From: Prostheceraeus crozeri
Taxonomy: Eukaryota; Platyhelminthes; Polycladida; Euryleptidae
Reading direction: 5' to 3'
Length of the DNA: 64,000 nucleotides
Assembly (NCBI GenBank): GCA_907163375.1
Contig: CAJQUW010004418.1
Span: 1-64,000, forward strand
In this document: one piece after another, positions 23,209-34,400 of the stretch
Layout: every line of letters starts with the position of its first letter
Numbering within the stretch: the stretch's first letter is position 1
The notes under the pieces: generated by a model
What the model saw: the letters and a program-made list of their open reading frames with translations, nothing else
The model's database searches: none
What the model was told of the DNA's origin: nothing
Program-made: the position numbers and the translations under genes

Positions 23209-24620
23209 ACTACTACTACTATCTATCTCTTGACTCATTACATCGCTCACAAAATCATAAATATGTAACCGATACTTGAGATAGCGTTATACACTTTATT
23301 GTCTTGTCATATAATACTGTCTCAAGTATCGGTTGCATATTTATAATTTTGTGAGCGATGGAAAGAGTCAAGAGATCATGTAGATGTTGCTAAACTGAAG
23401 TTCGCTGTAGTGAACTTCAGTCAGTAAACATTGACCGTTTGTGGACTGACCACAAGTGTCTTTTGAATTGGATTGATTTCCATTTTGCCTGAGGTTCCAA
23501 TCCTCAATTTCGAGCGGGGATTCGTCTGTCCGCACTTAGTGACCATATTGCACAAAATCGCGCTTCTTAGATCCTATAGCCACATATTTTAGTCCATTGG
23601 GACTACCTGTGTTTTATGATCAAATTAAACGATTTACATACAGTAGAACCCACTTATACGTACTTCAAGGGACCTAAAAAATTGGCACGTTATATCCGAG
23701 GTGTGCAAGAACAAGCTGTATAAGAAGTATTAAAGCCTACTTCTGCACCAAATTAAGTTGTCAATTGCAATAGTAAGGTCCTATCCATCATGACCAGCTA
23801 ATTCTCACTATGCATCACCAACATGAACATGTAATGTAGGGCCTCCATTTATTTGTATGCAATGCCCTACATGTATGATCATGCCTACTCGAGGAAACAG
23901 CATATAGTGTCTTAACAATTCTCTATTGTGTAAGAAAAAATATGCAATATTCTGAACATGAATCCAAAAATCTGAACGACTAAAAAAACAAGTCTCAGAT
24001 GAAGATTTGATGGAACAGCGAAGTGACGCGTTAAGAAGACACCATCACAGACAATGTCTTGATTCCAGTTCACTTCTATCGATTGCTCATTGGACGGATT
24101 CGACACTCAAAAGTTGGCCTCCTCCGAGCCAATGACAAGAGCTGAATTGCTGCCATCATCAAACGCAGCAAGTTATTGTAGAATCGTGTCAGCTTCGTTT
24201 CGATGATTCTTAAGTACTTTCATCCCCAAATACGTTGTAAAAAATCAAAATTTGCTATGGGGACCCTTGAAAAGAGTTCACTATATCCGAGTACGTTATA
24301 ACCGAGGCATTTTATATAGACATAATGGGAATTTTTGTCCGCGCCTGCAAGAGGATTACATTATATCCGCGAGTTCGCTATAACCGAGTCCGTTATAAGT
24401 GGGTTCTACCATAGTTTTCATTAAAATTTACAAATGCCGTTTTTTCAACGACAAAATGATAAAAATAGTTTTTACTAGTTGTTGTAAAAGCGGAGAACAT
24501 TAGAAAAGCGTCTGATTTAGCAAAATTTTGTCGGACAATGCTGAAGAATGATAGAGGAGGCCAAGATTGTTGAATTACCAAAAAGCATTTAAGTTTCATT
24601 CATGAAACTTTATTTCAAAC
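23209..24620. repeat. 1.41-kb direct repeat, downstream copy (X-B)
   Basis: Near-identical to 14,939-16,352. It starts at the CTA run joined to the PLE tail and ends at TTATTTCAAAC, after which unrelated sequence (CAGCGGATAG) begins. It contains the same hairpin (about 23,225-23,375), one orphan foldback arm (about 23,381-23,453) and the MITE. Confidence 0.9.
23641..24411. mobile_element. Pogo/Tigger-like MITE, copy B
   Basis: Second copy of the 0.77-kb TIR element, again with CAGTAGAACCC at the left, GGGTTCTACCA at the right and TA on both sides. It was duplicated as part of the 1.41-kb block, not by its own transposition. Confidence 0.75.
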
Positions 24621-25305
24621 CAGCGGATAGTGAAAAAGGACATCATAAATATACCGACTGTCCGATGACAGCTGCCCGATGGAGATAAATCAAAAATATA
24701 AATCCATTAACAGATTTCAGAATTCCATTACATTCTATTTCATCATTTACAATTAGAAAATAACACATTATCAGAAAAATATCAGATTATAGGAAACTCA
24801 TTAACCAAATTAAAGAAGCGATGAGATAATAGCAGATACTTCAATAAAGTATGAAAAGCAACAAGAACTCTGAGGTGACTACTCAGTCACACACATAACA
24901 ATAAACAATATCAAATAAACACACTTAAAAGACGCCTATGATCATGTGAGCGAGATTCTCAGCAAAGTTAGCGATGTCAATGATGTAATAACCGAGCAAT
25001 ATCAGATGATCAAGTTTCATAAAAAATCTGAAAATTCAAATCGAGCGACTGACTCATCTGGATCGCCGTAACATCGCCATGACTATCAAAACATTAACAA
25101 GGCCAGTATCTCCCTGAGCCATCAGGAATCACTCGGTGTGTACACTGTTATTAATCCTTGAATTTGAACCACAGTTCATGGGAATTCAGGATTTCAATAT
25201 GCTCTCTAGTAAAGGCGATGTCATCAACCGATGACGATGAAAATACACAAAGTGGTGTATTCACATTTAGTTTTTGATGGAAAATCAGTAAGTCTCAATC
25301 CATTA
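24621..25305. other. Presumed SLC7A 3' UTR and flank
   Basis: No separate gene is seen. The part next to 25,305 should be the 3' UTR of the minus-strand SLC7A gene. Its polyadenylation site was not fixed. Confidence 0.35.
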
Positions 25306-25471
25306 TTAGTAGATTTCAATGCCAATATTTCCATCTTTTGATTTCTCCATATTATTGTTCTCGGTGTTCTTGTTACTCCGGATAGAAACCCCCGGTTCCT
25401 CAATGAGCTTCTCCGTAACACCATCATCAATATCAGCGACATTGGCCGCATGCTTCGCGACAAGATCAAGT
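25306..25471 (-). CDS. Probable last SLC7A exon (acidic C-terminal tail)
   Basis: A strong acceptor (TGATTTTTTTCAG) precedes 166 bp that complete a split Ser codon and encode 54 residues, beginning [17 protein letters not shown] and ending NIGIEIY then TAA. Composition is acidic and hydrophilic, as in CAT tails. The link to the exon at 43,987 is inferred from strand, phase and content; an 18.5-kb intron is implied and additional small exons cannot be excluded. Confidence 0.55.
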
Positions 25472-28400
25472 CTGAAAAAAATCACAAAATTAGAAATAGT
25501 TTCACCAATTTACATGCTCCAAATCAATTAGATACTTCCAATCATCAAAGAAAATACATTGACTGTTTTCTTGATCAAAATTCTCATACGATGATGGAAA
25601 TCATCCCAGCAGTCATTCATAATAGAATATAATGTAATTCAAAACTGCTGAATTTGTCGAGTATATTCCTTTTCGACGATTATAAGGATGAATATATATA
25701 TATAAGCCATGTTTGACTGATGGAACAGCAATTAACGGACGATGGTTCTTTCATAACTCTCTCACGATTGACACATTTAGACAAAAATACAAACTTTATG
25801 ACTCATTGTCTTGCTAATCTAAACGGGCATGTTAGTAGAACTGTCGTGCAGAACCCTGTTTAGATTCAGAGAATGAAAATATCCATGTGTATGGTTGAAT
25901 TGCTTCATCTTTTGATACATCATTCAGGACAACGTGATGAAGATTCATTCCATTCACTAGACTTTTATGGTTATTCTTTTTCTATTTTATTTTATTTTTA
26001 CAACCCCATTTTCTGCGAAAAAGGATAGGTGGGGGGGGGGAGGAAATGTCATACACATAAAAATGATATGATAATCTGTAAGAAAGCTTTTCTGAATGGC
26101 GAATATTTTATGAAAATTTAACTTTGTTTTTTTCATGCTCAACTGTCACAGAATAAAGTGCTACACAATGCCAGGGCTGCCAACCCCTGTCGGCTGAAAA
26201 TCGGGACGTCCCGATAAATCGTAACAAAATCGGACAGGCGATAGGTGATTTTCGGCGGAAAATCGGGACAGTCGGAAGCCCTGCAATTTTCTATTGAACA
26301 TCTGAAGTGACTACTGCTCGAATAATGGATCAATTAACTTATCAAACGGAAGCACTCAGCTTTATGAAAGCAGATCTATAAAAATGATTCTATATCAATA
26401 CATTAATATTAATCAATTAGGAAAATGCTTCAACTACACTGCGAGTATATCCAGTGTAAAAAGCATCTAATCCATATAAAAAGCTGCAAAACTATGCAAT
26501 GTCAGACTGTACTTACGATTCAAACTCAGATCTCAGTTGAGACCGAGTTGCAGCAACAACATTCTCTACTTTGAAAAGTGTTGAATACTATACTACTATT
26601 TCTGAATTACAGTAGTACGTCAGATGATGATTGTTATGATGACACAATAGATTACCAAATCGACATCAATTTGAGAAAACCACAATATAATGCGCACGGC
26701 ATGATAACACATCTAACACGCTAGCTGTATTTTATAATACATGAAAGTTCTATACTGTGTTGAAATCAGACACTGTGGCCGCGCGAGCTTGAAAATTTCA
26801 TTTTGCTTGAATTTCAAATCGCTTTTTACAACACATGGAGGTCGAACGAAAGAAGACAAATCAGCGGTTCAACAGTAAGTCGTACTGCTTACGACGCTCC
26901 AACGGTTGCATGTGAAACTCATGTAACTAGAATCAAGCTAACTTTGAAGGAAATGAAAGATCATTAAGAGTCCCACATAATTCCAAGATGACATCCGTGA
27001 TATTTGATCATGTAGCATTCACATGTGAGCGCAAATGGTCTTCTCAGACATCTTCATGTAGCATTCTAAATATGCTGCTTTCAAGGAAAATGCTTGAAAT
27101 TGAAATATTTTATCTAAGACATTCTGCGGACCACTCAACCATACTGGAAATTCAAAACAGATAACGAATGAATTTCATTGTACATATCATGGGAAGCACA
27201 GCCAAACCGACTGTGAACATAAATGTACAAGAATGTCCCAACTTTAACGGCTTCTTATGAAGAAGCGAAAATACGCATGAGAGACAAAGTACAATATAGT
27301 TTCATCTTGATTTTAATATCGACAAAGCTAAAACAGGTAAGTCGCTTAATACTTCAATGTGTGCATAACTGACCAATAATACGTATTATGTTTATGAATC
27401 AAAGAAACTACAATTGTTCGACGTGCTTTCGGAGCCACACTTTCAGTTTGTTCACCTGACTATGTTGGTTATGTCGTCAGTTTTTGGAGAAGGAGTGCCT
27501 TTCAAAAGGTGCAAGTTGTGAACTCGAGTGAACAAAGACACAATGATACTCAAAGTGAGTGAACAAAGACACAATGATACTCAAAGTGAGTGAACAAAGA
27601 CACAATGATACTCAAAGTGAGTGAACAAAGACACATTGATACATTCAAAGTGAGTGAACAAAGACACAATGATACTCAAAGTGAGTGAACAAAGACACAT
27701 TGATACTCAAAGTGAGTGAACAAAGACACATTGATACATTCAAAGTGAGTGAACAAAGACACAATGATACTCAAAGTGAGTGAACAAAGACACAATGATA
27801 CTCAAAGTGAGTGAACAAAGACACAATGATACTCAAAGTGAGTGAACAAAGACACAATGATACTCAAAGTGAGTGAACAAAGACACATTGATACTTTAGA
27901 AGTGAGTGAACAAAGTCAACACAATGAAAATCAAAAGGTACCATACATAGTTCAACATTGATGCAAATATATGTTTTTTTTTTTTTTTTGAATAAACTTT
28001 GATCAATCACTTTGATACATTCAAAGTGAGTGAACAAAGACACATTCAAAAGCCCACGCCTGATCCGAAAGGTCGGTCGAGAACTTGACATCACATCATC
28101 TCACAATCGCCGGTAAGGAAAGTCTAAGAATAAGTTTATGTGATTTGGATTACAGTACGTTCAAGCTCTACCAGACAATATGACGGAGATTGGAATTTTG
28201 CAACCTCATTATTGAACAAATTCGGCGGGATCTTTCCCTTCATGCATGGCCACGAACCCCATCAAAACTCTTACACATTCCCAGAATCTATGTGGGTAGG
28301 AACATTTCCTTTGAGACTAAGGAAAAAAACAGAGGAAGGATGTAGGGTGGTGCCTTCTGTTTACTGAGACGGTGGATCACATATTCAGAGAGTGCACTGC

Positions 28401-31400
28401 CATGAGGATGCGGCATGCAAAGACAAGCCATGGCATTAGCTATCAGCGACAATGATGACTTCAATAAGCCGGACAAATTCAATAGTATCATAGATTCTTG
28501 ATCTGTGAGTTTTGCTTCTGTTTTATGCTTGCGACGGGGATTGCCCAGATGGAGGAACAACAAATAGAATGTGAATGAGAATGAAATCTTTATTTGTCTC
28601 CAATCGGGTGGGGCACATTACAAAAGTAGTGTAAAATTAATTACAGGGTTGATCCGACATAGCAATATCTAGCATTACACTCAATTAAAATCAAATCAAA
28701 ATATATACATCGACAAAAAACGAATGATATCAGTTAAAAAGTTATGAACAGTAATTAATAATAACTCCTAGTCGAAACGCTGGGTTCTACTTTCATTTTT
28801 CTCAGAGGACATTTGTTTCTTAGTGCGAGAGTCTCGGGGAGTTTCTAATGGTCTGAAGAGGATGTCTAGCCATCTTCCAGCACACTTTGAAAGGTTTGTG
28901 GGCACACGTTTCACAATGGGGTAGAAAAGTGAATTGGCAGGGCAACGCATCGGTGTTATCAATAATATTCAACACTCTTCTCTAGACACGTGCAAGGCTT
29001 TTCTTCAAATATTATGATAGAATGATATCACATACTGACAAAATTATCCGATAAAAAGCTGTACGACTTATACAATCACCATTTAAAAGATGTTCTACCA
29101 TGGAGCGATTGACATGCGATTCGTGTGTGTCTCACGTAAGAAAAAATATTTCGATCAATCTGCGACACTGTACCAACTCCGCCGTCAAAGGTAACTGAGG
29201 ACGCCGAAATCCAAATATTTCTTGATAAATTTAATTCGTCACACTTTTGTTATGCAAATATTCATCCAATGTCAATATTTGAACGTGGTGCTCATGAATT
29301 TTCATTGCAATGGTGCATACAGTACACTTTCTCCGAATATTCTTTCCAAAATGGCAAATAATGACGAAAACAACATCATATATTTACTCGTTGATCTTCC
29401 TCTAGTCAATTCAGGTCATTTCAAAGGATTTTTAATGATAGCTGATGCTCAAACAAGCACCAACAACAATCAATCAAGCTTCTGTCAACACTGACATAAG
29501 AACAGGTGATTATCTGATTTTGACAAGGTTGGCATTGGAGAAGGCATAATAGCTGTAAAATACATTACAAAACTGGCCAGCCGCACGATTTGCTTTTTAG
29601 CCGAAAAATCATTTTAATGCCACTTGAATCAAAAGAGTGGCTATTTTTATTCGAAAATACTTCCATTCGATTATTCAAAATAAATCGCTACATCACAAAT
29701 ATTTGTATTGAAACAACGGATAATATGACACAATTTAAAACACAATATTGTGCTCACATTGCTACTGTTTTGTTGTTACGAAAATAAAAACCGCGAATCG
29801 TTTGTCAACGGGGCAAATAATTTGAAGACAATCACAATTTCGCAAAATGTCATCCAAAAACTTAAACATTAGCAAAATTATTTTCTCTCAGATGCACCGG
29901 TCAATGTGTACCGTGTTTTTTTTGAATAAGAGACTCGTCTCTTATTTTTTCAGATCCCTGATTGATGCGTCTCTTATTCAGGGGCGTCTCTTATTCAAGG
30001 CCGTCTCTTATTTATCAAATGTTCAAGTTTTCATTCTTTCATTAGAAAAAGATGTCTTAGTTTTTTGCTACTATTCTCTTAGGTAACCTTTGCATTCCTC
30101 ACTTAGGCCTATGTCATGGGCAAATTTCGCCAGTAATTTTTCTTACATATATACGCTTTATCATAATTCAGATATTTTGGAAATGAAAGGAGTTTTATGG
30201 TTTGTAGTAGCATATCTTGTAGATTCATCTAATACATTCATATACCAATACATGTTGGCCACTATACATGTAGACTAAATCTGAATTTACCGAAACGAAA
30301 ATACCGATAATCAAGTAATATTTACAGCAAAAGTTAACGACCGGTACATGACTCCAAATGCAAAGGAAGCTACCGTATGATGCCTCCTTAAATGGTAGAT
30401 GAAGTAACCTTAAGTAGGCCTGCATGTACGTATGTACAACATGCATGTACAACAACAAAAAGCCTTATATATTATACAATATTGGTCATGATACCCGGTA
30501 TTTACTAGTAGACTGACTTATTTTACTAAGATAAGTAGGCCTAATAATCGCTCAGGCAGATGTAGCTACCACATTACAATAGCCTGCATGTAATATGTCT
30601 ATGGCAGTCTATTTTTGTGCATGCGTCTCTTATTCAAGGGCGTCTCATATTCAAAGAAATACGGTATGTGTTAATGTTGTTGGGTCTTGTGAAAAATCAA
30701 ATTTACTAAGTAATATCTGTAGATGTTTGCAGTAAGGCCGTATATTTTGTCCAAATGGCTTTGTATTTAATGAGAAATGATAATTACCCGTGAATCATTA
30801 TAAAATACACTGACAAGGTACCGATATCTTGCCATCGTTAGGAAACGCTTTCATGACAACGCATGTACACGGCGCAGCATTGTTTTCAATATAAATGTCC
30901 CTTCTAATTCTAATATCGTAGAGCCGGATTCCTACGTGTACATGTATATATCAGAACTTCCTCTTCGACGTTTATCTTTATTTTGTACCGAATTTTCTGA
31001 TGACTGACCACCATCCATCTTCAGGGTGAACATAGCGATTATATGAAATGACAAGCAATATAAGTTAAAACGAACGCAAATCACTAAAAATCAAGATTGC
31101 ATTAAAGCAGACTAAATGGACGGCAAACCTGAATCGTGCGATGGAAGTTGTCGTTCCGTGCTATGTGCCAAGTTTCTAGAAAAAGACGCTGCTTGTAATT
31201 GGATTCTCTGGTGACAATCTCTGTACTGTTCCAGTCAATGCGTAGACCTTCAGACAACGAATGTAGTGCCACAGCGGATTTGTCTTCCTGCATCAAACGT
31301 ACAGCAGCTTTGTCCTGTTTTATGGCGGGCCTCCAAAAAGCAAACAGCACAAAGTTGCTGTACGTTTGATGCAGGAAGACAAATCCGCTGTGGACATAGA

Positions 31401-34400
31401 AATTGATAACAATAGAACTTCAGATCTATCAATCTATTTCTATGGCTGTGGCATTACATTCATTGTCTCAAGGTCATCGCATAGACTGGAACAATAGAGA
31501 TCGTCACAAGAGAATCCAATTACACGCGGCGTCTATTTTTAGAAGCTGGCACATAGCGCGGAATGACAACTTCAATCGCACGGATTCAGGTTTGCGTCCA
31601 GTTACTGTGCTTTAATGCAACCATAGAAATAAACTGTTTATCTGAAGTTCGCTAGAATAGAAATTGACTCAAGGTCGCGGCACATCCGGGGGAACTAAGT
31701 TGGGGCATGAAGAACCAATTAAAACCTTCGATTTACTCATGTGACTGATTCTAACCCAATGATACAGACGTTGGCAGGTGCATCTAAGTGAAAATGCGTG
31801 CGATTTATGTGCCGTTATTGTGCATTGCATGAAGCTTAATTTCCATTCTAGAGGTTTTATTGTTGTCAATTTCTATGAATGCAACTATGACTTTCAGTGA
31901 TTTTCGTTCGTTTAACTTAAATTGCTTGTCATTTCATCGTTGTTATGTTCCCCCTGAAGATGGATGGTGGTCAGTCATCAGAAAATTCGGTGATAAAGAT
32001 AAACGTCGAAGAGGAAGTTGTGATATAATTTCACCGACGTGCATCTTTAAAGTGTACCTTTATTATTATCAATAAGTCTCTTACGAAGTTAATCACAATA
32101 CCTTAGAAAAAATAGTTCTGACTGCGGAATTCAGTGGTTGAATAAAAAAAGTCAACAACTGTGACGACTAATAGATATGAATGAACGCATGATTGTGGAA
32201 AGAAAATCATGAATGGTTATGGATCTGACTGAAACTGTTTCATCATCGACTTTACAATCTCATGCACCAGACTGTTGCTATACTTTAAAGACTTCAAAAA
32301 ATGCCATCGCATTCTTCGGAATGATGACATTTCGTCAGAATTACAAAATTAAAAAATATATTCTGATGAAATACTTTGCAACTCTAAATCCTGAAGCTTA
32401 CATCGACCACAAGGCTGTGTCTATCAACCGTTGCGAAAGAAACTGCTCCTTAATGAGAACTGAAAATAGAATGTCAATTCAAAACCACTATGTCACCTTT
32501 GAGAAAAAGAAGCAATAAGGCAACTCCCTCTAATAGGCCGAACGTTTTAATAAAATAGTGACGGTAAAATATATGTACAGGTCAACGCTTCGACAGTCTC
32601 TGTCAGCGTCTAGGCGTAGTAGACTACATTGTTTACAACTTATTTCTTATTATTACTTATTTACCACGCCTTGACGCTGACAGTGACTGTCGACACGTTG
32701 GCCTGTAAATATATATTTTACTGTCACTATTTCATTAAAACGTTCGGCCTACTGGAAGAGTTCCTTTTTGCTTTTTTGTCTCAATGATAATGAACCTCCC
32801 CTACAAAGTCATCAACTGCACTATGTCACCAACACAGCTACCGTCCTGTCAGTGTATAGATGTAAATCAGGAATGTGGAGTCTTATCAATTTGATAGAAC
32901 TCCAACTCCGGGTGGGAGGCCTAGCAAGTAGTATAAAAACGTGAAGATTACCCGACCTACTCTATGCATTAATCACGAACAACAATTCACCTTGTCCATG
33001 GCATCATTGGTTCCATGTATTCCTTGTATTACATGTATCTAAAGCAAGGACTGGCAAAGCAAGTCAAATCATGCTAGATTACTACTTATTGAATTTACAT
33101 GTAATACGCAGCCAACAGGAGTACTTTTAAGTGAACGATGTTGTAACAAGACTTAATGCTTTACATTTTGCTTTTTGGCATAATGCATGCTTTGAATGTT
33201 AGTGAAATGTTCATATCTATTAGTGTGCTTGGTTTAAGCATTTTGATTATTCTTGTATTTTATCGATCTCAGTCGGTGCTCAACCTTTTGAGGCCTGAGG
33301 CCAAATCTGTTACACTGTTCCAACTACCCATGACGAGCAGTACACATCACTCGCTCATAGCTGCAACTCCTATAATGCTGAGTAAACAATGGGAATATAA
33401 TACTGCGATGACGTGCAGGTCATGGGTAGTTGGTATAGTACTGCAAGCTGCTAGTCGAACACTATAGGCTGAGACCAGCTACGTGATTCGAGGATAACCT
33501 AGATGCACGTTCTAAATCCTGAAATGTCGTTTTGAGGGAACCAGTCGAGAAGTCAATGAAAATCACCTTCAACAGAAAGCTGATAGTTGATAATGAGAAT
33601 AGACATTGATCCTGGCTTCCGAGTGACATCATGAGACACTATATAAAAGGAAAATTCCAATTCTTCCGTTCTTAGATTTATTGACCAGTAGTTTGTAAGA
33701 TACAGTAAGCAAAGCAGCCGGTGATTCGTGCCACTGACACTTCTGATGGGCTTACCTCGGTTTTCAACATTGTTTTTCCGTTATTTCCACTTTTATCCCC
33801 ATGTGTTATGCAGTTATTGCTTATTGCTCAGCTGTTTTGCATTTAACATCCCCTTAGTTGTCTACTCACTTTTTAGCTCCCTATTTTCAGTATCTCTGCT
33901 TAGTTATACAGTTATGAGTTATGAATCTTTTTACTTCATTGTCACACAATGTCTTTGTTATCTCCGTTATCATCTCCACTTTTCTTTCATTCATTTTCTG
34001 CTTCTTTGTCTTTAATCTTCTATAGAGGCACATCTTTGGTGTATAGGCTCGTCCTCTTCCCTCAAACTAGATTTTTTAAAGAAACATGAGTAACCTTCTG
34101 CATCACTATACGTTTTGCACTGCTGTAAAAGTTCTTCAATGCTTGCTGCATGATTAAGAATCTTATACTGGTTTTCTCAATTAAACCGTACGCTAAACAA
34201 CTTTAAACTGTGGTGTGGATCATTGAATAAGAGGAAATATATTGATAGCTACTGAAACAACAATCATATTATACCAGTCAGATACCAATCGAGACAATGT
34301 CATTGGGCTACAGTCGATAAATTGAACAATATGTTAGTGATAATCGGATAATATAAACTTATCTGGAAGAGGCCCTCCTGACTAGTCATTTTCAGGTTTA

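Larger units (their letters stand above)
18993..23210 (+). mobile_element. Penelope-like element, copy 2 (full unit, SGNH-like + RT + GIY-YIG)
   Basis: The 4.2-kb unit starts directly after the tail of copy 1 and ends with the same tail at (CTA)n. From 5' to 3' it has an N-terminal coding region (19,080-19,620), six 87-bp tandem repeats (19,628-20,149), an SGNH-like stretch with IIFGDSNLDDF near 20,235 and further blocks to 20,673, the reverse transcriptase with DKGG, LPKLHK, PGRPII, LYTNIPINEG (21,565), AMGKSFGGSFANLYL and YIDDIF (21,847), and a GIY-YIG domain at 22,390-22,716. The 3' UTR holds a hammerhead motif. The reading frame is interrupted about half a dozen times, so it is a fossil, though a young one judging by its similarity to copy 1. 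Confidence 0.88.

Noticed and set aside
14939-24620. An LTR retrotransposon with 1.4-kb LTRs
   Set aside because: The direct repeats lack TG..CA ends and contain unrelated MITE and foldback sequence. The interior has no gag, protease or integrase, only Penelope-type RT and GIY-YIG.
27524-27915. CRISPR-like array
   Set aside because: Units abut with no unique spacers, and the setting is an animal intron. It is a minisatellite.
33728-34015. 95-codon hydrophobic protein
   Set aside because: Hydrophobicity follows from T-rich DNA; there is no signal, domain or splice context.
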